Positions 10,301 to 17,989 are shown, numbered from the stretch's first letter. The stretch: DNA of 25,522 bases from Pseudopedobacter sp039918235 (GCA_039918235.1 JBDSHZ010000148.1:1-25522); one strand, 5' to 3'. The notes: generated by a model from the sequence alone, not told the origin. Numbers and translations: made by a program.

Positions 10301-10567
10301 TGCCAGTTCTTGTGTTTGGTAGCCTACTATACTTACCACTAAAGTTGCATTTTCAGGCGCTGCCAATTTAAATGCTCCGTTTACATCGGATATCACACCT
10401 GTCTTGGTTCCTTTTACAATAACAGTGGCACCGGGAATAGGTCCATCATCCGAGGTAATCGTCCCGCTGATCTGCCTGGTTTGGGCATAGCCGGACAAGC
10501 TTATCATTAGTGATAAGCTTAGTACGATACATGCCACAAAATTTTTGAGGGTTAGTTTTCCCATCAT
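7397..10567 (-). CDS. SusC/RagA-family TonB-linked outer-membrane transporter
   Basis: A 1056-residue protein with a signal peptide ending SGYAQ, a carboxypeptidase-D-regulatory-like domain (about residues 30-112, ISGTITSDDGPIPGATVIVKGT..GYQTQ), a TonB-box-like NEVVVLGYGTAKRKDVTGS at about 113-132, a plug domain with the SusC signature GVTVLIRGVGSLGSNDPLYVVDGYPI (split here only for description) and ASATAIYGVRASNGVVIITTKKG, then a 22-strand-type barrel ending in SRFYTLGFNVTF with terminal Phe. It lacks an N-terminal STN domain, so signalling through an ECF sigma/anti-sigma pair is unlikely; control by the upstream HTCS fits better. It moves ligand captured by the SusD partner through the outer membrane using TonB energy. 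A 206-nt leader with two direct repeats separates it from the HTCS gene. Confidence 0.97.
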   Translation of the reverse strand: MMGKLTLKNFVACIVLSLSLMISLSGYAQTRQISGTITSDDGPIPGATVIVKGTKTGVISDVNGAFKLAAPENATLVVSIVGYQTQELAIGASNTYEVKLVAAISALNEVVVLGYGTAKRKDVTGSVSSVSAEQVAKVPVTALDQALQGRSSGVQVTNNDGAPGSGVTVLIRGVGSLGSNDPLYVVDGYPITGGLNNINPNDIASMDILKDASATAIYGVRASNGVVIITTKKGKAGSVEVALDAYSSIQSEPKKYSVLNAQQWATLANQTPGFDRLPEWANPSALQNVNWQDEVYRKGLRQNYNLAIRGGSDKVQSAFSAGYYDQKGVVLGSFFKRMNLGMNIDYNATKWLKSSSSAKYSRQNNNNPFGTGALATLSELIPTIGGNKLTNMAKDANGNYGFYDPVNTYTRSWNNPLYTIESQDAKNYTNYFLGTTSLEATLIEGLKIKTNLGINTTDYSGYFFTPSDTRSLDQYGVASANNLNTYSQSANNTFEYLWENTISYSNTFGDHAIDFVGGVSQQDNTFRQVGGNGNNLLSDAIRDLSQVQNLISFGNQQAFTLASQFARLNYKFKEKYLFTATVRRDGSSKFYEGNQYGVFPSASVAWRAKQESFLQDVKFISDLKFRASYGEVGNQAGIRPFQYLARYSSGGPATSGSNVGYPFGNTYQNGLAYVNLDNKSLTWETSRQTDIGMDAAFLEGDLTLIVDYYRKDSKDFLLQIPTASQSGVTQSAQNAGSIRNQGVELSLNYKHLVNDFTYGVGLNLTTVQNKLLSITKNTKFIGNLVNLTTPANGWQQFSQTNIGQPVGEFYGYESVGIFQTQAEINALNAKAPGGNYQGNAAQPTQPGDRKFKDINGDGLITADDRTSLGSPIPKFYGGVNLDLAYKEFDFNAFFYGSYGNKIFNYQARNLESFQAPGFVGIQNVSTEYNDNHWSPTNPSNRFARVNYNDDVSANNVASSIYVENGSYLRLRNVTLGYTIPNDIAKKLALNRVRIYLAAQNLFTFTKYSGLDPEIGQPTGTDPNNNNSSASNPTASGVDVGTYPSSRFYTLGFNVTF

Positions 10568-10677
10568 AGTTTAATAGTTTATATTTAATTTAATTGGTTA
10601 GACAAATTCTACAGATGAACTAAGGATCTGCAGATTTATTAAATTAAAAGTACGGTACTGAAACCGGACTATGTAAC

Positions 10678-10709
10678 ACAAATGTTAATGTTTATGCAAC
10701 AAATGTTAA
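10678..10709. promoter_or_regulatory. paired 11-bp direct repeats, candidate HTCS operator
   Basis: ACAAATGTTAA occurs at 10678-10688 and again at 10699-10709, exactly 21 bp apart (two helical turns); on the susC coding strand it reads TTAACATTTGT. The pair lies 111-142 bp upstream of the susC start, in the gap behind the HTCS gene. AraC-type output domains bind direct repeats spaced by about two turns, so this is the natural candidate site for the adjacent regulator. Function is inferred; only the repeat itself is seen. Confidence 0.55.
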
Positions 10710-10773
10710 CCCAACGTAAACGCTTATATTACAGACACTTAAAATATTAATAATTAAATTTAATGGCAATTTA

Positions 10774-13700
10774 TTACAGCAGGGGGCTTTTTGTTTTACG
10801 GTATTCGTTCATATATTCAGATGGAAGCTGACCATATTCTTCTTTAAAAACTTTAGAAAAATAGGTTGGATTGTTAAAACCTACCTCATAAGCAACATTT
10901 GAAATACTTAACTGGCTCTTTTGCAACAATTGTACAGCCCGTTTTAAACGAACGGTACGTATACAGTCAACAGGAGTTTTTCCCGTAAGGGTGAGCAATT
11001 TCTTATACAAAGAAACCCTGCTTAGGTTTAGCAGCTTGCTCAATTCTTCTACCGAAAAGTTAACACTGGTAATGTTCTGTTCTATGTAGTCGAATGCATT
11101 CTTTAAAAACTTCTCATCTTCAGATACAACGTGGATGTCTTCTGCTCTTACTTCAATCTGTTTTTGATAGGTAGTTTTAAGGGTTTGTTGCATTTGAAGT
11201 GCATTGTGGATCTTTGATAGCAGTATTTCAAAATTAAATGGTTTTAAGATGTAATCATTTGCACCACTCGCTGCACCGGCCAACTGATTTTCTTCTGTAG
11301 TCAGTGCAGTTAGTAGAATAACAGGGATAGCGGCCGTTCTTGAATCGGCTTTTATCTTTTTGCAAAGCTCTATTCCATTCATTTCAGGCATACTAATGTC
11401 ACTAACAATTAGTTTAGGATGCATAGCAAGTGCCTTTTGCCATCCATCTTTACCGTTAACCGCTTCTATAATATGAAAGCTCTGCTTCAAATTGTCTTTC
11501 AAATAAAACCTCAGGTCGTCATTGTCCTCAATCAATAAAATAGTTGTCTTTTTACTGACACCAGGCAAACTTTGCGCAACCTTTGGCGCAACAGGCAATG
11601 CTACTTTTGCCTGTTCAATCTCTAATACAATAGGATCAGCAATGTCAAAAGGTTGCTCAACAGGCAGGGTTACAGTAAAAGTACTGCCATAGTTGGGCTC
11701 GCTTTCCAGTACAATTGCACCACCATGCATTTTTACAAACTCCTTTGTAATAGAAAGTCCAATTCCGCTTCCCTGGTTAAGCAGACTTTCAGGCATATCA
11801 CCTTGGAAGAAACGGTCGAATACTTTAGGCTGATTTTCAACTTTAATGCCAATGCCCGTATCTATTACCTTAATTTCCAGGTTATTTATATCCTGATCAC
11901 TAGCGGATGGGGATAAATTAACCAACACGCTTATTTGGCCGCCAGATGGTGTAAATTTAAAGGAATTGGATAGTAGGTTAAATAGTATCCGCTCAATCTT
12001 ATCGTGGTCGAACTTGGCTACATAAGCACTGGAATCACTCTCAATCAAAAATTCAATATCTTTCTGCTGGGCAATGTCTGTAAATGAAGCAGAAATCTCT
12101 CTAATGAACTTAATAATATCGCCTTGCTTATTGTTCAGTTTAAGCTCATTGTATTCCATCTTCCGGAAATCCAGCAACTGATTAACCAAGTTAAGCAATC
12201 TTTTACCATTTGTTTTTATGGTAACCAGCTGTAAGTGCTGATCGGTGTTGGTGATGGATTTAATGAGGTTATCAATGGGCATTAAAATCAAAGAAAGTGG
12301 TGTACGGAACTCGTGACTGATATTGGTAAAGAATTTTATCTTCATCAGGTCTAGCTGATGCATTCTCCTGGCTTCTGCTCGTTCCGCTTCAATTTTACGT
12401 TCAGCTTCTATGTTGGCCTGCTTGCTTTCAAATTCATGCTTCAGTTTACGGATACCACGGCGACGAATATAAAGTAAAGCGCAAACTAGCAATACGGCAT
12501 AACAGGTATAAGCAAAAGTAGATTTAAAAAACGGAGGCAGCACAGTAATTTTCACGGAAACCTCACCATTGTGCATCTCATTGGCATCTTTAATCCGCAC
12601 TTTAAAAGTATAATCGCCACCATCAAGATTTGTATAAGTAGCCTTGCGTTCATTACCTGCAACGGTTTTCCAACTATTATCAAACCCTTCCAATTTATAT
12701 TCAAGCTTTGTTTTATCCGGATTAAAATAATCACATGCTGCAAATTCAATATCAAAAACATTCTGACTGTGTTGTAAAGTAATTTCTTTGGTTTCAGAAA
12801 ATGCTTTGGTTAGGATAACCTTCCCATCTACAGTATCACCAGCGGCAATGCTTTTGTTGAAAAGCTTAAGATCTGTAAACAAGAGATTGGGTTTAGGTTT
12901 AAAAATATTTAGCGTTTGCGGATCAAACAGGTTAAAACCATTCATGCCGCCGAAAACTAACTCCCCACTCCTTAACCGCTTGGCTGAATACAAATTAAAT
13001 GCCCTGCCCTGCAACCCATCTAGTTCATTATAACTATTAATATCGACTTTGTATTTGCCATTGCTTTCTGTAAGCAGAATGCTCGATAACCCATTGGTTG
13101 TACTTACCCACATCTGCCCAGAATAATCTTCCACAATGTTAGATACATTATTTGCAGGCAAGTTTACGCCTTCCTCTATATTCAGGAATTTATTAGTCCT
13201 AGTGTTTAATATGCTCAATCCATCCTTTGTGCCTATCCATATTAATCCTTTTCTATCCTCTATCAGGGTATTTACATCATTTCCAATCAGGCTATTAGGG
13301 TTTTTAGGTTCTGATAGGTAGTTTTTTACTTTATCAGTTCCATGAAACATCACATCCACGCCTTTGTCCCTTCCAATCCATATATTTTGGCCCCTGTCTA
13401 CATAAATATCAGAAGTGTACTCAGATATACCCGGACTTTTAGGATGAAGGAAATTTTTGGTATTGGGGTCAAATATATTCAAGCCTCCAGAAAAGGTGCC
13501 TATCCAAATTTGACCTCTAGCATCCTGAGTAATCGTATTCACCCTATCGTCGGTTAAACTGATTGTGTCATTTTTATTGTGCCGATAATGGGTAAATGTC
13601 TTACCATCGTAGCAATCCAGACCCCCAAAATAGGTGCCTATCCATAACCTTTTCTCCCTGTCTATAAACAACCGAACAATAATGTCACTAGAAATGCTAT

Positions 13701-14943
13701 TTGGATCATTAGAATCGTGTTTAAACTGCCTATAAGCATTGGTAGTTCTGTTAAAATAAATCAAACCTCCACCATTAGTACCGATCCATAAATTTCTTTG
13801 TTCATCCTCCTCAAAACTATTCACGTCATCAAAAGGCAGACTTTTAGGATTTGCAGTCAGCTGTTTATAAATGGGGAACTGCATAATGCCCCTATGGTAA
13901 TAACTTATGCCCTGTTTAAATGTACCTGCCCAAATAATGCCGGTATTGTCCTTATAAAGATAAACGCTGTTGCCTCCTAAAGATTTGGTATCATCAGCCC
14001 TGCTGAGTATATAAGACACCTTACTCGTTGCCGGATCTATCACATTTATACCCCCATGATCTGAACCCACCCAAATCTTATCATCGTCTGTCTGAATAAT
14101 GCTGGTGATCAAATTAGAATTAAGCTTACCAGCCGGATTGTCCCTGCTGTAATGCATTAGCATGTTGGTAGCTGTCTTGTAGCAATAAACCCCAATAGTT
14201 CCTTCATCAGAACAAACCCATAGGTTCTGTTTATTGTCCATCATCATAATAAACTTCCTCGGCTTGGTATACAGGGCTTTTGCCAGCCCATCAAAGTGGG
14301 TTATCACTTTGTTAAACTTCGTATCTAATTGCTCTATCACGCCATCACTATAAATAAGCCACAAACGGCCAGGCAGTGTAGACACCACATCAATTACATG
14401 GTTGGAATGTAAAACAGCAGTTGTGTTTTCAGTATTACTGTAGAAAACAGTCTTTTTACTAGTAGGATTATACCGGTAAAGGCCTTTTTTATCCGTTGCA
14501 AACCAAAACTCGCCCTGCTTGTCCTTCCTTACCCTGATAATGGGAATTGCTGGTATGTTATAACGAGATAATTCTGAAGGGATATCATTAGAGAAACGCT
14601 CAACAGAAGGATCATATACACTAATTTTGCTATGGGTAAAAACCCATAGTTTATCATCAGGGCCTTCAACAACATTCATTACATGGTTTTCGGCAAGCGA
14701 GTTAGGATCTTTAACATCACGCTTAAATACTTTAAACTTACTGCCATCATAACGGTTTAACCCAGATGTAGTACCAAACCACATAAAGCCTTTTTTATCC
14801 TTATAAATACAATTTACCTGATTATCAGAAAGACCGTTGGTGATGTCTAAATGCGAAAATTGATAGTTGCTGTTATTTTGCGCAAACAGGTATGCAGGCA
14901 AGGTGAAAATACAAATACATAGTATATATATGTTAAAACGCAT
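10774..14943 (-). CDS. hybrid two-component system sensor/regulator (HTCS)
   Basis: A 1389-residue one-protein signalling system. Order: signal peptide (to about 21, LFAQ); about 650 residues of two-component-regulator propeller repeats with recurrent [IL]WIGT/MWFGT motifs; a Y_Y_Y domain (about 700-800, ending GGDYTFKVRIKD); one membrane helix (about 808-826) followed by charged RRR and a coiled linker; HisKA with NISHEFRTPLSLIL, phospho-acceptor His877; HATPase with DTGIGI and GSGIGLSITKEF; a receiver domain (TTILLIEDNDDLR) with Asp1182 in IVSDISMPEMNG and Lys in ILKPFN; and a C-terminal AraC-type HTH (VSLYKKLLTLTGKTP, VAYEVGFNNPTYFSKVFKEEYG). All catalytic residues are present. The propeller senses a periplasmic ligand; the HTH would activate the susC/susD genes next door. 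The ligand is unknown. Its own promoter must lie in or before the 68-nt gap that follows the small ORF at 15012-15188. Confidence 0.96.
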   Translation of the reverse strand: MRFNIYILCICIFTLPAYLFAQNNSNYQFSHLDITNGLSDNQVNCIYKDKKGFMWFGTTSGLNRYDGSKFKVFKRDVKDPNSLAENHVMNVVEGPDDKLWVFTHSKISVYDPSVERFSNDIPSELSRYNIPAIPIIRVRKDKQGEFWFATDKKGLYRYNPTSKKTVFYSNTENTTAVLHSNHVIDVVSTLPGRLWLIYSDGVIEQLDTKFNKVITHFDGLAKALYTKPRKFIMMMDNKQNLWVCSDEGTIGVYCYKTATNMLMHYSRDNPAGKLNSNLITSIIQTDDDKIWVGSDHGGINVIDPATSKVSYILSRADDTKSLGGNSVYLYKDNTGIIWAGTFKQGISYYHRGIMQFPIYKQLTANPKSLPFDDVNSFEEDEQRNLWIGTNGGGLIYFNRTTNAYRQFKHDSNDPNSISSDIIVRLFIDREKRLWIGTYFGGLDCYDGKTFTHYRHNKNDTISLTDDRVNTITQDARGQIWIGTFSGGLNIFDPNTKNFLHPKSPGISEYTSDIYVDRGQNIWIGRDKGVDVMFHGTDKVKNYLSEPKNPNSLIGNDVNTLIEDRKGLIWIGTKDGLSILNTRTNKFLNIEEGVNLPANNVSNIVEDYSGQMWVSTTNGLSSILLTESNGKYKVDINSYNELDGLQGRAFNLYSAKRLRSGELVFGGMNGFNLFDPQTLNIFKPKPNLLFTDLKLFNKSIAAGDTVDGKVILTKAFSETKEITLQHSQNVFDIEFAACDYFNPDKTKLEYKLEGFDNSWKTVAGNERKATYTNLDGGDYTFKVRIKDANEMHNGEVSVKITVLPPFFKSTFAYTCYAVLLVCALLYIRRRGIRKLKHEFESKQANIEAERKIEAERAEARRMHQLDLMKIKFFTNISHEFRTPLSLILMPIDNLIKSITNTDQHLQLVTIKTNGKRLLNLVNQLLDFRKMEYNELKLNNKQGDIIKFIREISASFTDIAQQKDIEFLIESDSSAYVAKFDHDKIERILFNLLSNSFKFTPSGGQISVLVNLSPSASDQDINNLEIKVIDTGIGIKVENQPKVFDRFFQGDMPESLLNQGSGIGLSITKEFVKMHGGAIVLESEPNYGSTFTVTLPVEQPFDIADPIVLEIEQAKVALPVAPKVAQSLPGVSKKTTILLIEDNDDLRFYLKDNLKQSFHIIEAVNGKDGWQKALAMHPKLIVSDISMPEMNGIELCKKIKADSRTAAIPVILLTALTTEENQLAGAASGANDYILKPFNFEILLSKIHNALQMQQTLKTTYQKQIEVRAEDIHVVSEDEKFLKNAFDYIEQNITSVNFSVEELSKLLNLSRVSLYKKLLTLTGKTPVDCIRTVRLKRAVQLLQKSQLSISNVAYEVGFNNPTYFSKVFKEEYGQLPSEYMNEYRKTKSPLL

Positions 14944-15011
14944 AATTATAATTGGTAGCGGCCGGTTTTTTTATAGGAACTTAGCGCTGACTAAAGATAA
15001 TAATATTTTGC

Positions 15012-15188
15012 TTACTTCGGCATTACCAACTTGTTATAGTGTACTAAGTGTGATTGTTTAGTAATGTTTTTAACACAATGTGCCAATCTGTATATGAGCA
15101 ACTCTCGGTAACTAATTACCTGATAGTTTCGATAATTACCCACTAGTTCGGGCTTGAAATCTCCATTCCAATAAAGCTCGTTACCCAT
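15012..15188 (-). CDS. 58-residue uncharacterised ORF
   Basis: An intact frame of 58 codons with normal codon and amino-acid usage: starts MGNELYWNGDFKPELVGNY, middle QVISYRELLIYRLAHCVKN, end HYNKLVMPK. It is Tyr-, Leu- and His-rich, has no signal peptide or membrane helix, and I do not recognise the family. The ATG follows directly, in the same frame, the TGA (15189-15191) that ends the broken gene upstream. It may therefore be a separate small gene in a two-gene unit, or simply the C-terminal piece of that larger gene cut off by a nonsense change. The stop is 68 nt before the HTCS start. Confidence 0.5.
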   Translation of the reverse strand: MGNELYWNGDFKPELVGNYRNYQVISYRELLIYRLAHCVKNITKQSHLVHYNKLVMPK

Positions 15189-15675
15189 TCAATTTATATG
15201 AATATTCTTTATTGATTCCTCATTTAACTCGAAGCGGTCAAAACTATCAATAATTTCTTGCAAGACTTCTTTATGTTTATGGATTTGAAGAAGGCTGATT
15301 AAGTTTTTCTTGTGGACGAATTCGTCATTCAGAAATCTGATGATATCTCCATATTCCAATTTATCATCTTCAATTCTAGATGAAAAAAAAGAAAAATCGT
15401 TAACTAAACTAGCTTTAAATTGTTCTTACCACGCTGCCTTGGGAAATTTATTCTGAAATTTCTGTAATAATTAGTTGAATTTCTTAAGATGTTTTGAGAG
15501 CATCTGAATTGATTTACTAATACTTTGTGAAAAGAACTCTAATCCATCTTTTTATATCAGAAGGATAAACATAAAGTTTTTTCAGATCATCCCTCACAAG
15601 GGTTTTTCCAAGAAAGAATTTATCAAAATCTTCATTAAATGAATTAGGGATTTGTTCAATAGGCACTAGCTCCAA
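15189..15675 (-). pseudogene. degraded protein-coding gene of unknown family
   Basis: On the minus strand, 15675-15517 reads as a good protein segment (LELVPIEQIPNSFNEDFDKF, LVRDDLKKLYVYPSDIKRWI) ending at a TAG at 15517-15519. Shifting frame near 15524 gives a continuous second segment (SISKSIQMLSKHLKKFN, TAA at 15471-15473, LLQKFQNKFPKAAW, TAA at 15426-15428, EQFKASLVNDFSFFSSRIED, EYGDIIRFLNDEFVHKK, EVLQEIIDSFDRFELNEES) to a TGA at 15189-15191. Thus one frame change and two internal stops interrupt an otherwise charged, helical, cytoplasmic-looking protein of about 165 residues. The reading frame continues without a gap into the 58-codon ORF downstream. A preceding T11 tract on the plus strand (15707-15717) and a short frame encoding TGLTALLLIGA just before 15675 suggest the gene once began further upstream. 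Family not recognised. Confidence 0.6.
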
Positions 15676-15763
15676 TTAGTAAGAGTGCGGTTAATCCAGT
15701 AGGGGATTTTTTTTTTTAACGATGAAGGTAATAGAAGCATCAAAATCCTAATAACTATAATAG

Positions 15764-15907
15764 TTAGCTCGTGAAAAGCAATTTTAAATCACGTAGATTT
15801 ATTATACTTGCTACTGATTTGCAAAGAAATTGAGTAAAAATGAATGCGATGAGCACCATTATTAAATCTTTACCGACAACTACTTCCAACAGTGTAAATC
15901 CATCTAT
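15764..15907 (-). other. stop-bounded frame with prepilin-like motif, likely gene fragment
   Basis: A 47-codon minus-strand frame between TAA at 15908-15910 and TAA at 15764-15766 begins IDGFTLLEVVVGKDLIMVLI and continues AFIFTQFLCKSVASIINLRD. GFTLLEVVV is the type IV prepilin/pseudopilin cleavage and N-methylation motif, with Glu at +5. Against a functional pilin: no start codon, Asp instead of a basic residue before the Gly, and charged Lys-Asp inside the hydrophobic helix. It is most likely a remnant, possibly of the same decayed locus as the fragment downstream, or a chance match. Confidence 0.3.
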
Positions 15908-15930
15908 TTAAGCTACTTTTTGTTTTATTG

Positions 15931-15950
15931 ATTTTTTTTCGAAAAAAAAT
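15931..15950. repeat. perfect 20-bp AT palindrome
   Basis: A-T8-C-G-A8-T: a perfect two-fold symmetric sequence with no loop, within the 1.3-kb stretch lacking intact large genes. Flanking bases are not symmetric. It could be an extruded hairpin, a protein-binding site or a deletion junction; no neighbouring gene indicates which. Confidence 0.6.
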
Positions 15951-16095
15951 TAATCAGACCCGAGTGAAATGAACACATGAAAGCCCTTGAAAAACAATAA
16001 ACATATTGAATAAACTCTCGCCTGCGGAATTTGCTAGGGAATGAAGTGGTTTTAATTTGTTCATCTGTACCACTAATTCCAAGGGTGAATTAATG

Positions 16096-16182
16096 GTTGA
16101 TTTTGGTCAGTGCTGGGTGTTGATGGTGTGGAAAAGGTTGTTGATGATTATTGGGTTGATAGCAGGGAGATGAGAAGTTGAT
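16096..16182 (+). repeat. five spaced GTTGAT repeats in a G-rich, gene-free block
   Basis: GTTGAT occurs at 16096, 16119, 16140, 16155 and 16177, start-to-start spacings 23, 21, 15 and 22. The block from about 16000 to 16215 is G-rich on the plus strand and richer in GC than its surroundings. Minus-strand frames here are only partly open and overlap each other, so I see no convincing gene. It lies downstream of the sulfurtransferase gene. Together with the palindrome at 15931-15950 this is all I can find in 15911-16240. Confidence 0.4.
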
Positions 16183-16240
16183 GCTGTTAACTGCCCTCAT
16201 GCCGGGCAAAAAAAGTAGTAAATTTTTACAATCTTTTTTA

Positions 16241-17089
16241 TCATTCGGTCACCATCATTTTATTGTTTCTACTCCATTCACTCCAAGAGCCAACATAAAG
16301 TTTTGGAATTGCTAATCCTGCGTAAGCTATTGCTAAAAGGGAATGACAAGCTGTAACACCAGAGCCACAGTGAACAATTATATTTTCCGCCGTATTTTCT
16401 GCGAAAATTGTTTCATATTTTAATTTCAATTCGCTTGGAGACAAAAACATTCCTTCTTCAGTTAAGTTGGTTGAAAAAGGAATATTAATCGCTCCAGGAA
16501 TATGTCCAGCTATTAAATCTATTGGCTCATATTCTCCACGATACCGGCTACTTTCTCTTACATCAATCACGATGTAATTTTCATTTAAAGAATTTTCTTC
16601 CACTTCACTCATCTCTGCAATGGGCAATTTCCAATTGTTGTAGTTATAATCCCCAGTAATTATTGGTATTTCTAAATTATCATTGATGGGGAAACCTGTT
16701 TTTTCTGCTTGTTGAAATCCACCATTCAGTACTTGAACTTTTTCGTGGCCGATGGACTTTAACATCCACCAAAATCTTGCAGCAGCATTTGCTCCATTTT
16801 GATCATCATAAATGATGACATGACTTTGGTTGGTTATTCCTATATTTTTTAAAGTTGCTGCAAAAGTTTCCATTTTTGGCAAGGGATGCCTTCCCCCATT
16901 TGCGAAGTCGTCTTTAATAGCAGCTAATTGTGCATTAACATCTACAAATAGTGCTCTATCTAAATGTTTTTTAGTGTAGTTTTCTTTGGCATTTTTTCCG
17001 TTGCTGGCATCTACAATAATGATACTTTCGCTCTTGTATAATGCTAGCAATTCATCCGCTTGAATGATTGGAGATAATTGTTTGCTCAT
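16241..17089 (-). CDS. two-domain rhodanese-type sulfurtransferase (thiosulfate/3-mercaptopyruvate)
   Basis: A 282-residue cytosolic protein with two tandem rhodanese domains (about 8-140 and 165-280). The second holds the active-site loop HCGSGVTACH with catalytic Cys241; a CGSGVT-type loop is characteristic of 3-mercaptopyruvate sulfurtransferases (SseA-like) rather than classical thiosulfate enzymes. The first domain, with the family motifs VIIYDDQNGANAARFWWML (one Ala shortened here) and LNGGF, has no Cys at the equivalent loop and is structural, as usual. Other hallmarks are DVRESSRYRGE and GHIPGAINIPF. The enzyme moves sulfane sulfur from 3-mercaptopyruvate or thiosulfate to a thiol acceptor. 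Its start lies 7 nt after the ppx-type gene stop, so it is the third gene of the ppk1 operon; a direct metabolic link to polyphosphate is not evident. Confidence 0.92.
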   Translation of the reverse strand: MSKQLSPIIQADELLALYKSESIIIVDASNGKNAKENYTKKHLDRALFVDVNAQLAAIKDDFANGGRHPLPKMETFAATLKNIGITNQSHVIIYDDQNGANAAARFWWMLKSIGHEKVQVLNGGFQQAEKTGFPINDNLEIPIITGDYNYNNWKLPIAEMSEVEENSLNENYIVIDVRESSRYRGEYEPIDLIAGHIPGAINIPFSTNLTEEGMFLSPSELKLKYETIFAENTAENIIVHCGSGVTACHSLLAIAYAGLAIPKLYVGSWSEWSRNNKMMVTE

Positions 17090-17096
17090 ATTCTCA

Positions 17097-17984
17097 CTAG
17101 CTCTTTTCCTTAAAGTTTTTCTCTATCAATACTTGAATAATGCCATCTACCATCCCTACTTTGGGCACATAAACATGTTTTATACTTGCCCATTTCATTA
17201 CAAAAAGGAAAATTTCACTGGCTGGAATAATAACGTCTGCCCTATCCTGATTTAAATTTAAAATATTGATCCTGTCTTTTAAAGAAAAGGAATTAAGATA
17301 GTTAAACAAGGTTTTTAATTTAAGATAGCTTAAAGGGAGTCCTTCTTTTTCTTCAGATAATTTAAAAAGTTTATTGATGTTTCCACCTGTTCCAATGCCA
17401 GAAATTGCTTTATAATTCTTAGTCTCTACTTTTAACCATTCTTTCAGGCTGTCCCAAGTTTCATCTTTATCCTGATTATCCAATATCCGGATGGTACCTA
17501 AATCAAAAGATTTGGAAACGACCATTTTACCGTCGGAAAAAACAGAAAGTTCTGTGCTTCCGCCACCTACATCAATATATAAATAATTCTTTTTGCGGTC
17601 TAAATGCTGATCAACATGACTGGAATAAATGATGTGTGCTTCTCTTTGACCTCCTATAATCTCTAAATCAAGATTTGCTTCCTTTTTAATTCTAGCAACT
17701 AAAACAGAACCGTTTTCTGCTTCTCTTAAAGCAGAAGTGGCACAAGCCATGTAATCTTCTACTTTATAAACATCCATCAGGTTTCTAAAAGCGATCATGG
17801 TTTTAACCAGCTCTTCAGTTTTCTTTTCAGATATAAAATGATCTAAAAATGCGTTGTCACCCAGCCTGAGTGGCACTCTTATCAACGTATTTTTTTTAAA
17901 TGAAATCACTCCCTCATGATTAGTAATTTCTGCTATCAATAACCTAATGGCATTAGAGCCAATATCAATTGCTGCGTATCTCAA
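17097..17984 (-). CDS. ppx: Ppx/GppA-family exopolyphosphatase (short form)
   Basis: A 295-residue protein of the ASKHA-fold Ppx/GppA family. Phosphate-1 motif AIDIGSNAIRLLIAEI at residues 5-20; ATSALREAENG at 82-92; phosphate-2 motif YIDVGGGSTELSVF at 136-149; GIGTGGNINKL near 197; and a C-terminal VGMVDGIIQVLIE. It covers only the two-lobed catalytic core; the extra C-terminal HD-like domains of the roughly 500-residue E. coli enzymes are absent, as in many Bacteroidota members. It hydrolyses terminal phosphate from polyphosphate or the gamma/5' phosphate of pppGpp; the gene context favours polyphosphate. The ATG is 5 nt after the ppk1 stop, so the two opposing enzymes are translated from one message, probably with coupling. 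Confidence 0.92.
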   Translation of the reverse strand: MRYAAIDIGSNAIRLLIAEITNHEGVISFKKNTLIRVPLRLGDNAFLDHFISEKKTEELVKTMIAFRNLMDVYKVEDYMACATSALREAENGSVLVARIKKEANLDLEIIGGQREAHIIYSSHVDQHLDRKKNYLYIDVGGGSTELSVFSDGKMVVSKSFDLGTIRILDNQDKDETWDSLKEWLKVETKNYKAISGIGTGGNINKLFKLSEEKEGLPLSYLKLKTLFNYLNSFSLKDRINILNLNQDRADVIIPASEIFLFVMKWASIKHVYVPKVGMVDGIIQVLIEKNFKEKS

Positions 17985-17989
17985 AATAT

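Noticed and set aside
15840..15911. 23-codon plus-strand ORF (MNAMSTIIKSLPTTTSN..)
   Set aside because: Too short, and exactly antisense to the frame with the prepilin-like motif; no supporting ribosome site.
16005..16205. Short minus-strand ORFs, e.g. MRAVNSINF.. (36 codons) and MNKLKPLHSLANS.. (35 codons)
   Set aside because: They overlap each other in different frames across a compositionally biased block, so low stop density explains them better than coding.
16205..16230. Possible terminator after the sulfurtransferase (TGCCC..GGGCA)
   Set aside because: On the minus strand the T run comes before the hairpin rather than after it, and on the plus strand it is followed by A residues, so it does not fit an intrinsic terminator.
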